This document shows, piece after piece, positions 36,976-50,900 of a stretch of 64,000 nucleotides of DNA (positions within the stretch are counted from its first letter, which is position 1; each line of letters starts with the position of its first letter). Source of the DNA: Synaphobranchus kaupii (taxonomy: Eukaryota > Chordata > Actinopteri > Anguilliformes > Synaphobranchidae). Both the position numbers and the translations under genes were made by a program. Where the stretch lies: contig CM056383.1 in assembly GCA_029718625.1 (NCBI GenBank), positions 14,501,066-14,565,065 of the forward strand, read 5' to 3'. The notes beneath the pieces are model-generated. The model saw only the letters and a program-made list of their open reading frames with translations, made no database searches and was not told the origin of the DNA.

Positions 36976-37271
36976 CTTGCATTCCTGACGCTCTCTTCTC
37001 CGTTAATCACTCTCGCATACATTCTCACGCTGCATGCATTCTTTAACTCATTAACTCTCCTTCGGTCTTCATTGTCTTGTGCCGGTTCGTTAAGTCTTGT
37101 TGGGGCAGAGTTCATTAAGTTTTGTTAAGTTTTGTTTTTGGAAAAACTCTTGTCTTGTCTGGTCTCATATCTTAGTCATAGTCACGCTTTGTCTTGCTTA
37201 AAGCTAAATCACTAACTAAGTCTTGCTTCGCCTAGGCAACTAACGTCTTGTTTTGCTCTGCTTGTCTGCCT
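36976..37271 (+). repeat. Truncated right LTR of the gypsy-like element
   Basis: Near-identical to the interior of the left LTR from cttgcattcctgacgctctc to gctctgcttgtctgcc. It lacks the ttatatattcct segment with the TATA box and about 40 bases near its end. Confidence 0.75.
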
Positions 37272-38294
37272 TACACTTTGATTCTACCATACTGGGAATT
37301 TAAAAGAAGATAATTAAACCACACCTTCATCATCATCGTTGACATCCTCACATTGCCAATACTTAACATGTGCGTGTCATTCGTTTCAAATCAATAAATA
37401 AACAAACTCAAAGATGACAGTCACTTAAAGAGCATTGTGCTCATTACGCTCATTATGATCAAAGGCTATTCTGTACTCACAGAGTGCATTTGCATGGTGG
37501 CGGCAATGCATTCATGTAAAACATGTAGGAATATCCTTGGAGAGTTCTGTACTCAGGAAGAGGGAAGTGTAAATCAGTGCACCGCTGATTAATGTATTAG
37601 TTAGTTTTTTATCAGTATTTGCAATATTCATCATGCCTTCTGGATTGAATAATATTTTCAGTATATACCAAACCTAAAGCTGTGTGATTATGGAAAACCC
37701 CTAGGAATTTCATAAAACTTCCACTATTTGCTATACTGAATATAAAGTTTAAGCGATTAAGAATTTGCTAAATTGCTATTCTTTCGCTGTGGCTGCAGTG
37801 CACTGGGTCGCATTTGACTCATTGTAATTCTACGCGTAGCCTAGACCTGCAAAACGCCTGTTAACTCCTGAGAAAGTTTAGGATTATAGAGGCCCCTTGT
37901 GAATCATGGGAGAATCATCCCAGCTCCCGACAAAAGGAGACGAAGCGGAAGCTGATTCTGATGACGCAGCTGATTTTGATGAATGTGTACTTGTGGCAGT
38001 AGATTAACAATCAAATGCCACATATCAATCTATTCTCTCTGCTCCCTTACAGTGGGGCAGGGTGGCAGTAAGTCTCCCTGATTAGAATACAAAAATGTAT
38101 GCACTTTGTATATGGACATGTGCAGGATACATAGTCTTTAATATTCATTCTTATACCTTTGGTAGGCCTATTTGGTATCCATATTCACTGAAGAAAAACA
38201 TTTATACTTTCTTCATTGACTAAAAAACGTTATGAAAGATTTTACTGAAAATATGTTAATGCCAGCTGCTTAAAATGTACAAATAATAAGTGAC
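37272..38294. other. No gene seen
   Basis: AT-rich unique sequence. A short frame near 37905-38008 (acidic residues) is too short to support. Confidence 0.4.
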
Positions 38295-38297
38295 CAT

Positions 38298-40250
38298 GGG
38301 CCCTATCTTACACCCGGCGCAAAGCGGAGCTAACGCAAACGCAAGTGTCTTTGCTATCTTACACCCGGCGCTGGGTCCATAATAACGCCTAACGCTTACG
38401 CTGTCAAACTACCATGTTTGACGGCGTAACTCTTGCGCCATCATTAGTGAACCGGGCGTGTTGGTCTTAAGATGAGGAGTGGCCATGATTCTTTTTGGCG
38501 TATTGCTATCTTGAGCCAGCAGAAAGCGCTTGCGCTAGAACCACCACAAACCTGGTCTAAAGTCATGTCGCAGTTGTTTACATGCTATTTTAACGGCGCA
38601 TATAAGTGCGTCTACATAGGCGTGTGCACAACGCGCATACCCTCCTGTCTGTTACACACAGGGGCGTGCACAGGCATGACTAAAATATCTAGATCACAAT
38701 GTGAAATATTATTATTGTGTAGGCTATATCAAAAATGCATAATAATAAAAGGTTCCATGGGTCCACATAGCTACCTTTCCCTCAGCGAAGGGAAACAATG
38801 CCACATTACATTGCTCTCAGCCCACTCCATCAACATCCAGGCGATGTGCGATGGTACGGGACAATGGCTATCCATTAAAAAGGAGCTGATAACACCTATA
38901 GCTATCAAGCCTAATGCGCGAATTGTCTTTGCACCTAATGCGTGAATTGTCATTCAATGGAAAACTCGTGCACGGCAATAGACGGACATTTAAGTTCTGA
39001 AAATGCGCTTCAGATGTCATTACAATACAGCTCTGTTTATCTATGAATACAGCCTGTAAGTAAATAGAATGGTTTGTGACTGAAAAAAGTTTAAAACCTT
39101 GTCCAGTGAATATTGCATTTATTGTTTTTCAAATAGCCTAGGCTACACCGAATTCGCTGTGCATAAGGTTTTTTTCGATAGCCTATGGTTAAAAAACGGA
39201 GATGTCACCATGTTAAGTAAATTGTAACCTTAGCTATTCTTCGTCCTTCATATTTTTTTAAATGACAGTGACCAGGTTTCCATACTCTCACCGTTTAAAA
39301 CCCAGCTGATTTCACCCGTTATTCCTTAACTGAACAAAACGATTTTAAAGAGAACTAAGCGTCTAATTAGAAACTAAAACAAATTTGCAGCACGTTACAC
39401 AATTAATTCACAATTAATTTTAATGCCATTCTCTGCACGTTTAACGGTCTTCCTGGGAAAGTGGATTGTTTTAAAGGATTACGCTACGAGTAAAACAGGT
39501 TGGTCACATTTCCATAAACAGGACATTATTAAACAAGGGGAAATATGCGTGAACTTATGGGTTGCGAACCTGACAGCTTTATTGTATGGCTATTTAGTGT
39601 CATCATTAAGGCAAAATAACGGTATGTATGTTATTAATCAATATTAGCCTACTATGCAGGTAGCCTAATGAACTTTGGATGAAGCTTGAACTTCGAGAAC
39701 AGCCTCTTGGAATTGATGTTTGACACTTTCATTGCATAATCAAACGAAATTCGCTGAACAAGCAGGCTAATTTGGCGTTTTCTAAGGTGAGACTGAAGCC
39801 ATTGATAGCTTATTCTCAGCTGTTGCAGGTCCTTTTAACGAAATTTAACCGCACATATTTTGTAAAATAACAGCCCTGTCTGGAATTACCGGGAACTCAT
39901 AGGCTAATGGTTAGTCCGAATAATATTGATCATACTCCATTTAGCCTATTCCTTGATCACACTAAACACGCACGAGCATGTCTGTTTTGCCATCATAAGC
40001 AATCCGCCAAGGTGGAAAAGCAGGCTTTTAAAGGGAATGGGATATGACATTTTGATTGGTTTATTGAATGTCACGCCCAAGACACACCTATAATTAATGA
40101 AGCGACTAGGTTCAGCCCAGTTGCGCCATGCGCCGTGCTTAGCGCCAAAAAAACACGCCGTTAAAATAGCAAAAGTGGACTTGGACACGCCCTAAATGGA
40201 CTTAGCACCATGCGCTTAGACTAAGCGCCAAGATCGCCAAGATAGGGCCC
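38298..40250. mobile_element. TIR element, family G, copy 2 (CAT duplication; uninterrupted)
   Basis: Inverted ends gggccctatcttacacccgg and ...gccaagatagggccc; CAT flanks both sides (38295-38297 and 40251-40253). It aligns with copy 1 over most of its length and retains an extra segment of about 150 bases near 38410-38580. It shows the empty site (TTA, 39230-39232) for the element nested in copy 1. The 157-codon frame at 38472-38945 shows no recognised domain and is not conserved in copy 1, so I do not call a gene. Confidence 0.82.
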
Positions 40251-40253
40251 CAT

Positions 40254-40710
40254 GTGTTTCTGTGGGTTTAAAAAAAAAAACATTCTTAGGTGCTCGAAAT
40301 TTGGTGTAATTAACTGTCACATCATCTGCGACACTGAAGACTCCCAAAAAATTACGGATGCCTCTGGAGGCCTGGGAGCCCCTCCCAGTTTATTAGAAAC
40401 AAATCTAACAAAGTCACCGCATACTGTCAGAGTCATGTCTGTCTGTCGACCTCCCCATACCCCCATGGACACTGTCTCGGATTTCCAATTATGTTAATAA
40501 AATAATCTCACTTGGATCCAGTTATTGCTATAACGTAGGAGCAGGACACACTGTCAGCTGGATTATGATAGAAATTAAATCTTTATTACTTTGTGAAATA
40601 TGAAATGACATTGGTGGAATTAATCAAACCTTTGTAATGGCCAGAGATTTTCTCCATTCTAATGACACAAACTACTCCATGTATCTTCCAGTAGTGAGCG
40701 TTATGCAGAA

Positions 40711-40713
<3 letters not shown>
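40254..40713. other. No gene seen
   Basis: Unique AT-rich spacer. Confidence 0.4.
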
Positions 40714-40757
<44 letters not shown>

Positions 40758-40864
40758 TGTATGTGTGTGTTTGTTTGTGTTCATATGTGTGTATGCATGT
40801 GTGTATGTGTGTCCGTGTGTGTGTGCGTGCGTGTGTGCGTGCGTGTGTGTGCACGTATGTGCAG
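40714..40864. repeat. GT microsatellite with degenerate extension
   Basis: A pure GT tract to about 40753, then about 110 bases of GT mixed with GC, AT and GTTT variants. The Cys-Val and Thr-His ORFs across it are artefacts. Confidence 0.93.
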
Positions 40865-41568
40865 GTGTGGATTGCTGGGGCAAGTAGGTTTCCTAAATCA
40901 TACTAGCTTTGTCACAATGTAAATGGACTAGCAGGGAAACTGGTACATGTTTAATAGGAATATATATTCTTGCCTTTCAAAAATTTAAATGGTTAACTTT
41001 AGATTTGAATAAGCAAGACATTAAGGGTGGTTGTGGTTCTTTGAGGGGAGGCATTTTCTATACAGTATTTAAGAAAAACCAGAGGGCCATCTCAGATCTT
41101 ATATTAATACATAAACAAATGCATACATAATTATTGTGTTTGCATCTAACAGGAAACCTAATAATTACATTCAACCTAGATATTTACATTAAATGATGAA
41201 GAAAAACTTATAGGTTCTTAGGGAACATGCCATGCATAATTTCCTGTATGGAAAATCAGGGCCAAAAGTCACAATGTAAGAAATCATGCCTTTCATAACA
41301 CTTCTAGACAACTAAAGTCTGACACACTCTCACGTTTAGCAACAATATGTCATGAGTAGGGAGGGTCGCTAGTTTGTCTCCACCATGCGACCTGCAGGGA
41401 TTTACACTTGTATTTCCAACGGCACAGTCAAGTTGTTAATCGTAAAATTGAGTTTCTAATTGAGACATATAAAAATATATATTATTTGATCTAATATGGG
41501 GAGAGTCAGGAAGAAAAGTGAACATGGATGGAAGTTTAAGTGCTACGATAAGCATGTCAGGAATGAGC
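40865..41568. other. No gene seen
   Basis: Unique AT-rich sequence. Confidence 0.4.
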
Positions 41569-42431
41569 CAGTGGTTCTCACTCCTAGTCCTGGGCTGTGT
41601 CCGAATCAGAGCCCTATCTACTGCGCCCTGCATACAGTGCACTGGCAGAAGTGCGCTGTTTAATGTGCACTGTTTAGCAGTCCGCGAAAAATATCCGACA
41701 TACTATTTTCCAACCATACTGTGGAAGTGTTGTAAGCAGGTCATGAGACGTCCCACCAGTGTTGCCATGTCCGCGGTTTTACAGCTAAATTGGGTACTTA
41801 AAAAGTGCAGTCATGGATAAAAATGAAAAGTCGCAAAGCACGCACTTATTTTAAAAAGTAAAAATATGACGCTTTCTATTTAAAATACATTGGTTTTGGT
41901 TAAAATATATATTTTGGGCTAGTTTTGAGTCGCCATTTGGCTGGAAAGTCTTGCGAGATCTGGCAACCCTGCATCCCACCCTTGCGCTGCCATGTCACGT
42001 GTTGTTTTTGTTGTCTTTGAAGGAAAACGTCAGCGAAGCTGCACCTCATTTTTTTAAAACGAAGCTTCACGTCATATTTATGCAACCAAAATGTTTGTGT
42101 ACTTCTTGAAAAGTGTGCTCCTGAATGAACTCAGTGATACCCCAGAAGTAAGTGTGTCATCCGACAATTTTCGCCTACTCAACGACTTTCTCGTCCTATC
42201 TACTCACCAAGGCTACTCAATAGTATGGAAGAGTGCTGATTCGGACACGGCCCTGGACAGTCGCAGGGTCTGCTGGCTTTCGTAGTTAGTCAGCACTTGA
42301 GTAGTACAACAATTGTTCAGTTAAAGCAGTTTATTACACATTAACTCAGGTTACCTGGTTTATTTGGCCTGAATCAGTCACTGATTTTAAGGGAACAGCA
42401 GATTTTCCAGGACCAGGATTGAGTATCACTG
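41569..42431. mobile_element. hAT-like non-autonomous element, interrupted
   Basis: Left end cagtggttctcactcctagt and right end ...ggaccaggattgagtatcac then tg form inverted repeats like those of vertebrate hAT-type MITEs. The host body (cctggacagtcgcagggtct, with gctggctttcgtagttagtc) is split by a 660-bp insertion at 41593-42252. I could not find a convincing 8-bp target duplication for the outer element. Confidence 0.55.
41593..42252. mobile_element. Nested TIR element (CTG duplication)
   Basis: Inverted ends ggctgtgtccgaatc and gattcggacacggcc differ by one base. CTG flanks both sides (41590-41592 and 42253-42255). Removing it rejoins the outer element as ...gtcctg|gacag.... The 660-bp interior has no coding domain. 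Confidence 0.72.
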
Positions 42432-42462
42432 CAGTAAAAATAACAATGCATCCTAATAAAGC

Positions 42463-42640
42463 ACAGGTGTCCAATCTTATCTGAAAAGGGCCGGTGTGGG
42501 TGCAGTTTATTGTTTTAGCCCAGCACTATGACTCCTGATTCTACTTAAGGTCTTGTTTGAAGACAATGATGAGTTGATTATCACGCTGAATCATTCATAA
42601 ATTTTTTAAATTAAATTATTTGCGCAAGTTAAATGTTATA
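42463..42640. repeat. Interspersed repeat fragment
   Basis: Begins acaggtgtccaatcttatct then gaaaagggccggtgtgggtg, the start of a common fish DNA-element family. The other end is not recognised. Confidence 0.4.
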
Positions 42641-42749
42641 TAACTGCTCTCATTTTTAATGTGGCCATTTTCAACTGCTACCAAAACCTAACATGCCCCT
42701 GTACAACATTTAGAAATACTGCAGCATGTCCACAGTAGTAACCCATATA

Positions 42750-42965
42750 CAAAAGGTCTGTAAAAATCATATATTTTCATTATATAGTTAATTTGTATTA
42801 TATTATATATTTGTATACAATACAATGTTTTTTATAGGGAGTACCATGTATGTTAGGGAACTATTTCATTTTAGTCTGTAATGTATATGCTAATTCTCTA
42901 CCATACAGTATATTTATTTTCTAAGTGTTGTATGTGAATTTTATAGGATTTTTACAGACCTTTTG
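42750..42965. mobile_element. Small palindromic-ended element
   Basis: Inverted ends of about 20 bases: caaaaggtctgtaaaaatca at the left and its near-complement atttttacagaccttttg at the right. 216 bp, AT-rich, no coding. Target duplication not seen. Confidence 0.5.
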
Positions 42966-45900
42966 CACATGGGAATTAATCTAACTGAATTTAGTGTGAC
43001 TTGTAAACATTGCTGTCTCATACCCTTGTGTCCCGTGCAGTGGGGTTGCTTCATGAATGCGGTTGAGTGACAATTGGGTGGGAACAAATTGGAACAAATT
43101 AGGGTGGGAATTGGACATACACAGCCCCTCATTGGGCACTAAATTTACGAAGAAAAAAATAATTTGCTTACAAAAGTAAAAAGAGTAACCAAACCTCATA
43201 GGCTCTAGTGTTGGTACAGCTGTTTTCCAAATATAAAGTTTACTGAACTTCTGAAGCTGCAAACCAATGCCAGAGAAGTATCAAATGCCATACCTGCTTT
43301 AAGATACATATGCAAATATGTGTACAAAGAAATAATGTGTATTCTAAAATATCTAAGCAGCATGCATAATTGTGCTTTTGTATTAAAAGTGTGCAATGTA
43401 TTAATGTAAATAAATAGTTGCACTAATTTAGCTATTTCCTGCATATTTAGATGCAAATTGAAATATATTCTTTGAATTAATTTTATTTGCTTGTAATATA
43501 GGCTTTGGCTGTTCTGTACTGCCCCTGTCCTTTCTATGAACATAAACTGTTTACCCAGTTGACTGAAAGGAGAAATACCCGTATGGAAATATTATCTATT
43601 TAGCAGTGTCAGCCCCATTTTTCTAGCCGCTGCATGGTGTATTTCCCCACTTGTGCTTCAAAGCAGGCTTGCACTCATTGCACAATCACTTCGGTGAAAT
43701 AAATCAATAATTCAATATAAGTCAATAATTAAGCCTAAATGCCGAATTCCTTATGCATATGAAGAGTAATTTATGGACCCGCGAAGCGCATGAAGCAAAC
43801 AGGCATCGTCTTTGCTTGTGCTGTTGGCTTTTCCACTGACACGCGCGAAGGCAAAGTGCCCGCTATTAAAAATTCCGAGCTCCGACCGAGGCCGCAGTCA
43901 GGATCATGAATATTCAAGAGCCTCCGTGGAAACGATCGCCCTGCAGGTGTCATATTAATCGCTTCTAATGCGATTTCTATGTCCTCGTTCCTATTGCGAT
44001 CCCGCTCCAACCGCGGTTATTCATCAACCCCTCTGCCACCTTGTCCATCAAACTCAGCACTACCAAAGGAGAGAAAATAATGCGCCGGACAACTGTGCCC
44101 TCTTTCCACAAACTGAACACCTCTAGCTGCAAGCAAGCTGTTTTTGCTCTTGATTTGAGCAGGGATGATGCATGTCTGACATAGTGGAGAGTTAGCCTAC
44201 AGACAGCACTAAGATAAGGATAAGAAGAGTGTGACAAGCTGAATTTGATCTAAAAGCAAAAAAAAAAAAAATGAAACAAGAATATTTCACTTTAAAACTG
44301 TCACCAAATCTCAGCACTGCTGTGTGCCTTGGTCTGGCTTTGGAGCTTGAGAGAGTCAAATGCAATAAAAGCACATCTGTGAAGTGCTCTCTTGTAATTT
44401 GTAATACAAAGGCCCTGTGAATGTAAGCTTTAATCTTGCATAATGACACTAGGAAACAGCACTGCACATATGCTGATTAGTTGATAAATCACAGAGACAA
44501 CCCAAGTGTATGAAAATGAGAGACATTACTCAGTGCTGAAAAAAAATAATGTTTTCTATTTTTTTCAGAATAAACATTGCATTTTACATTTCATTACTCA
44601 AGGAAAAAACAACTCACTTCTGTCATGTTCATGAATAGTGTTTGTATTAGCAGCTGGAGAAGTAATACATTTCATAATAAGTAATCATAATAATGCCCTG
44701 TGACAGTGTTCTCCGTCTTCAGAGGTAAAAGGGGCAAATATCATCAAAGCACTTGTTTTGAGAGGCTGTGGTGGTGGGCGGTGGTCTTTGGGAGTTAACA
44801 TGTTTGTACACATTTCAGCTGTGAAATTAATGAGCACTGCTTACGGCAGATCACTTCCAGTTCACATGGAACACTTGATCAATTTAAACTAGGTTTGCAA
44901 TAAGAAAACAAGTTCGTTTTTTGTCCTCATTATAACCATTATTACACTTTATTAATTTTTCTATTTATTCACCGCTCTTAAATTTAAGAAAGAAACTCAC
45001 TGCAGGTCTTGAAGAAAGGAAACTGAACAGACAAATGCCGGCTGGTGTATAAACTGACACATAAACATGGTTTATGCATGATGCATAAACTGCTGTGTAT
45101 GTGGATCGAAGGCATGTTAAAATAAGAAGTTTTCTTCGCTTTAATTTAACGGCTTCAAGCAGATGTAGACCGAGTCAGTCTCCTTTATACTTGCGTAAAG
45201 AGATTACATTTTTAGATTACATTTCCTACCTGCTGTCTCTGTTCCAATTGCAGATGAAAGCAACACCCACGGAATTTGAATGCCACAGACATCAATACAA
45301 GCTCTGTGGAGAATCACATTCTCTCCATGCTTTTATTTAACGTACGAGGGAATTGACAAACTCTACACGACATGTCAATGCACATAAAGCTACTCCTATG
45401 ATGACGGTCAAAATGGATGTATTCTGAAGATTGCGCACATTGTTATGGCTTTGCTGTGCTATGTACCGTACTGCCTTGCATCAGCTGAGGCATATTTTAT
45501 ATAGTCTCTATTATAACTTGTGAACTTTTATGGCATAGGCTTCCTGTAATCTGATTGGTGGCCACTGATTTCTTATAATGGATTTGCATGGCTGGGGAGA
45601 CTTTTCATTACATTCACCCACCCCAAAGACTGTGACCCCCTATTCCTCCTGAAGTGTAGGCGTATTTCTGCAATAATCTGTCCCACTTGGCAAATCCAGT
45701 GTCAGTGGACGATAATAGCCTTGTTCTTCAATAGGAGTAAGATGTTTGCTGGTGCGTATACTTGCAGTATGCACTGCATAATTGAAGCCACTTCACCATC
45801 TCAGTATTGAAATGGACATTTTAAATCGAGACGCCCTGCCTCCCTGCTGACAGGATATTGGAAAGATTGGATCCATCGAGCCCGGCCTACGGTACGAAGT

Positions 45901-47365
45901 TTATTGCGTTTTATAATTGAGAAATTGGAGAGGAGTGACACTTTTGAGAGATGTATTTCATAACCAGTGACTAAACCAGTGTAAGTTTGTCTCTTGTTTC
46001 GCGTTTCTATTTGCTGTTCGTTATCTGTAGCTCTTTGCTTTATGCCTTTTGTCCAACATGGTTTCATGAATGTAATAAGATAAAGATTAAAAATTATTGA
46101 GAATGTCAAAACAATAAATATGAATAATCTACCGTGCGAAAACCTTGTTTCGTTTTAATTTTTCACAGATAAACGTGATTTATGCCCCGCATGCCTTCAT
46201 TATAGTGGATTTTTAAAAATGTAAATCACATCTTCACAAAAACAAATGTATGACACTTTCATTGTTAAATGGGATCTAGCAGAGGTAAGTGGCAACCATT
46301 AATCATATATACAGTATTGTTTATAATTGAGATAAAGATAATATACGTATATTGAGTAATTTTGCACAAATTTTACTTCTGTATTTCTTTAAAGTCCTAA
46401 TAATGTCCAGGGCATATAACCAGGCTAAGATGTTTACATGTACTAATAAGTAAAAATAAGAAAAGGGCTACTGAAGCCAATGGTGTAATTTCAGTTTTAG
46501 CCTAGCCTCTTGGATGAATCAGCAAGAAAAAACTATTTTTTTGACTTTGCTGCTCTGCTTAATGATTTTGTAGAACCCGCACAGCTAGACCAATGAGGGA
46601 ATAGCTGGAGGGGAAGGAGCAACGTGTTTTTCCTCTGCTGTTGTGATGTAAACAAGAGATGTTAGTTATTTATCCTTTGTTCGTGAACAGAGCACAATTA
46701 CAGTTAAGAATATACTGGGTCCGTCGCCACGAGTCAGATATGAATGCGCGGCTCCATATCCCGCTTAAGACAGGCCTGAAACGGATCAGTATGATTCTTA
46801 TTATTCTCCGTTCGCAAACGGGGCCATGTTGTCATCACGGATATATCCGATCTGTCGTCCAAATGTCAATATTCTAATGGGAGCATTAGAACACTCACAA
46901 AGGAGCTGAACAGCACATCGAATATATCTATGATCACAAAAGTAAGCTTAGCAGTTACTATTGTTTAACTCGTTATTATCTGACTCCATATGAAACTAGA
47001 ATTTAGAATTTAGCTTTAATCATGCGTGAAGCTCTTCCTTGTGTGCCACCATTACTCAATATATGCTCCCGGGATTAGCACTATGGCCGAATCTCAGTTC
47101 AGTGGAGAACACAGAGGTTGGGGGTCTGGCCAACACAATACATGCATTATATTTTACATAGATAGTTGCGAGCCCAGGTCAGCGTGCATTTAGAGGGCTC
47201 CTTAAGGCTAATTTGACAAGAACCGAAGTGGAATGTCCATGGGTTCTCTTCACATCAAATTCCCAGAACCATGCATCACCAATCCCTTTTACTGGCAGAA
47301 CTTGGCCGTCTTTCCCAACTTGGGGACTCCACATAAAGTACCACGCCACTGATCAGTTGCTCATT
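42966..47365. other. No gene seen
   Basis: Long unique-looking stretch without recognisable elements. 43760-44010 is more GC-balanced and rich in short homeodomain-like and palindromic motifs, and has the look of regulatory DNA, but there is no direct proof. Short minus-strand frames (43771-44467) have no domain. Confidence 0.4.
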
Positions 47366-47901
47366 GGTCAGAATTGTTCCCCTGAGTATTCAGTCGTAAT
47401 TTAGGCTGAAAAAGGTATAAAATGGATTAGAGTCATGGAGTTAAAGTTAAAATAAGAAGAATTTATTAACAGGCGGGTAGGTCATTATCTTAGAAATATC
47501 AGTCAATTTACAGAATATAGAAATTAAGAAAAGAAAACCCAGAGTAAATATCTTACCCAGCCTGCTTCAGCTACACACAGACACAGAATATGCACGGTGT
47601 GGGAAGTCGGTTGCGATCTTCCCAGATAGGCTTGTCTCCCTTTCTTTTATGCCAAATCACGCGTTTGAACCAGGCGGCAGTGCCATAAATTAATCTTGAG
47701 GTGTGGTCAAATCTGGAATTTAGACCCCCACCTTTGGGGGATGTTGAGTAGGGAGAGGGGAAAAGGAGATGATTACCAGAGAGGACATTCCAGTGTTATA
47801 GTTTTCCCTGAGTTGTTGAAACTATGCTTTATTAAACTCCATTTGGTATGGAATGTATCTCATTCGATTCCCTGATTTTACCGGATTACATCCATACCAA
47901 A
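47366..47901 (-). mobile_element. Possible LTR-like segment
   Basis: Read on the minus strand, a TATA-like cataaaag near 47645 is followed about 180 bases later by aataaa near 47464, the order of an LTR promoter and polyadenylation signal. Possible TG...CA limits are 47369 and 47901. I found no target duplication and no adjacent retroelement coding, so the call is weak; ordinary unique sequence is the alternative. Confidence 0.25.
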
Positions 47902-50900
47902 CAGATTAACATTATTATTATTAACAGATTAACAGTATTATTATGTTGCAGTTGTCATGAACATTCCCTCCTGATGAACCATTTTACATGCAATTCCTGT
48001 TACTACTACATAAGACATAATGTAACAATATAAGAATCACATGTGCAATGTTTGTAAGGTTTACCAGGTCTGTTGACTATCTCAACAGAAGTTTGAGTCT
48101 TAATCCAGGAGAGATGTAAAGGGTGTAATGACAGAGGTGCCAACATGAGGGACGGGAGAGATCATTTCCCCTTGTTTGGCCAGGGGCTTAATGACCTCTT
48201 CTGCCCTAAATGCCCCTAAAACACACATACACACCCATGACAAAACAGTCCAACTTCCCCTTATCAGTCTTTTCCCAGATGAGGACATCCTTGAGAACAG
48301 ATGGTCTGAAAAACCCAAAGGAAGTCAGAGTTATATTGTTTTATTACAAGGCCCTCTGGTCCTTTGAAGTGTATGACAAGCCCCAGTTCTCAGGTTCCTC
48401 ACAAATGTCAGTCTTTCTGGAGTTCCACTTTGACTCCCCTCTTACAATTTATAATTTCTTCATGAAATTTGCATCATAAGCTCAACTTTGCTGCCATGAA
48501 ATTAAATGGGGGGAGGGAGGGGGGGGGGGGGGATCAGACTTTTAAACAGAAACATTTAGATTTAATTACAGTAGATTCAATTTTGAAATTTTAAAGTAAT
48601 TATAAAGTGTGATTTTATCGTGTGTGATGTGCACAGGCTGAATACATAAGCTGTCCATGATCAGCATCTATTACAGAAACAAAAGCGGCTCAGTTTGTGT
48701 GATATGTAAGAAACCGTCAAAATCATACAAAGATAGGGCAGAAACGCTTTTGGCAGGACAATCACAATGTAGCCTATATTAATTGCATTTGGATTAGATT
48801 TTTTCTTGTTCGACAATCACAATTTTAGTTTGCACAGCTGCGGGTCCCTGATTTTAGTGAGGTTCAAGATTGGACTTTAGACTACAAGGCCATTGAACTC
48901 TATTAGAACCTGGATTTAGAATAGCCCTTTCAAGTTCTAGCACATGTCAATGACCGAATAGGTGAAAGACAGGATTTAAACTCCTGATCAGGTCACTGCC
49001 GTTGACATCTTTTTGAGCTGCAGTAACATTTGAGATATTAAGGATGGAAAAGGGATTCAAACATGCTGGCTAGCCTCACTTCTCCGAGAACACTGCAGTG
49101 TAACCTATTATCCATGGGAGTGTGGTCTTGGAAATTCAATAAATAAAATAATATCAAACAAGAAAACGCTGGAGATCCAATGAAGAGCAAACAGCCAAAA
49201 GTCAGTCTGTGGTGCAATTTTATGATGCATATTTAAGTAACCATTTCTTTATTATGCATAATTATGCAATTATAATTAAATATAACATATGCACATATGC
49301 ATAAATGCACATATGCGCCTGGTGTTTTCAAGGTAAACAAAAAAGGTATGTATGTCCACCTGTATGAACACAAGTAGAAAGTCAGGTCTATGATATGCTA
49401 CCCCATAGGGCTTATGCACCAAAAACAATTAGCGCCAGGAGCCATTTTCCACCTGGCCAAGAGTGGTAATATTTATCTAAATTGAAGTCTTGGCTAAAGA
49501 GAAGCAATTTTTTTCCCAGTCATTTCCATTCTGCAGCTCTATATTCAGAGCAAAGCAGGCTTGAATTTTTCCAGTTATGGGCACAGGGACCCTGGACAGC
49601 AATTGGCCATTATAGGATAGTTAGTTTCCTCCCTCTAAGAGATGCAACACAAAGGCACGGGTACATTTCATTTGATAGTTCATGTTTCAGTTTTTATCGC
49701 GTCTGAAAAAAACAAAAACAAAAACAAAAAGAAAACATCTGCAGGTGGGGAATTAATAATCCTGGCTATGACTGGAAGATTTACTCTTAGAAACCAGTTT
49801 TCAGCATTATTTATAAGACTAATTATGTAGAAAAAAATAGAACGGGGTGAAAACAAAGAGATGACAGACAATGCATTGCTGTAATTAGACGGTATTTGGA
49901 GCCGACTCGATGGGTAAAGCTTGTATTATCGCCGCTGATTTGAAGCAGCCCTTTATATTACTTCATTCAAAATTGCCTTCGGGTCATGGGAACTGCTGCT
50001 TGTGCAAGAAAGTGCACTTTGGTTCTTTTATCCAAGTTGCCATAAACATTCTGAAAGGAAAAAAATGAACAGCCTTTGTTTCTAATGGGAATGTGGTGGT
50101 TTGCCAGCCTATACCTAGTGACGGTCGTGTTCTGTGCTGCCACCTGCACACACTGCAGTTACCGTCTCATTGTTACTTGTGTTAATGTGTGAGCTATGCA
50201 AATACGATCCTAATGCTGGAAATTGATTAAATCTTTTGCAGTCATCTTTAGAACTGAGAGGAGTACTCTACAGAGAATTGGCCCATACAACGTCCATTTG
50301 GCTGACGACTAGGTGGATGGAAAAATAGTTGTATTAATGCATTTTTTCTCAGTTCGATAGCTGTTTCCGGTTGTTTCTCTGGCCTAGCTATTAATGTAGA
50401 AGACAGAGAGAGCGTTCAGTCGCAAGCATTTAGGTGCACCGACACCACTCCTGGGCCTGATTCCAAGAGATCTCAAGAAAAAATAAAAAATAAATCCCTG
50501 GCAAATATTGAGTCATTTCAACAATTTCATCCAAACTGTTCGTCGAAGCAGCACACACATAATGCCCATGGCACCGTTGTGCCAGAGTCCAGACTAATGA
50601 TGTCTCCTGTGTTTATTTTTGGAAATATTATGTGTGCAGACATCTAGATCCCCAGTTTTCTCTTAGTGGCTAGCAATGATTAGGTGAGACTGACTTGACC
50701 AAATTGTCAGGGGCAAAAACAAGATAATTACATCTTGAATGATACCCCACCATGACCGCACTAGTTTCACCAACCCACACATTCTGCCATATCTTATTTT
50801 ACATTACGTTTACGTTTCACGTTAGCATTTATTGCTAATGGTTTTGGTCAGCACTGGCATGGACCGGATTCGATACCAGACCGTGGGGCCCATCCTAGCA

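Larger units (their letters stand above)
35801..37271 (+). mobile_element. Gypsy-like LTR retrotransposon reduced to LTRs and a gag start
   Basis: A complete left LTR (35801-36605), a short internal region (36606-36975) and a truncated right LTR (36976-37271) share orientation. The internal region begins with the start of a gypsy-type gag gene, and the rest is a GC-rich, degenerate repeat. All pol functions are missing. The right LTR corresponds to left-LTR bases of about 35992-36334, with small deletions, one of which removes the TATA box. No target duplication can be checked because the right end is lost. Confidence 0.72.

Noticed and set aside
38472..38945. 157-codon ORF in family G copy 2, considered as a transposase
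   Set aside because: No recognisable nuclease or DNA-binding motif, and the frame is not conserved in copy 1.
40637..40922. Cys-Val-rich and Thr-His-rich ORFs
   Set aside because: Artefacts of the GT microsatellite.
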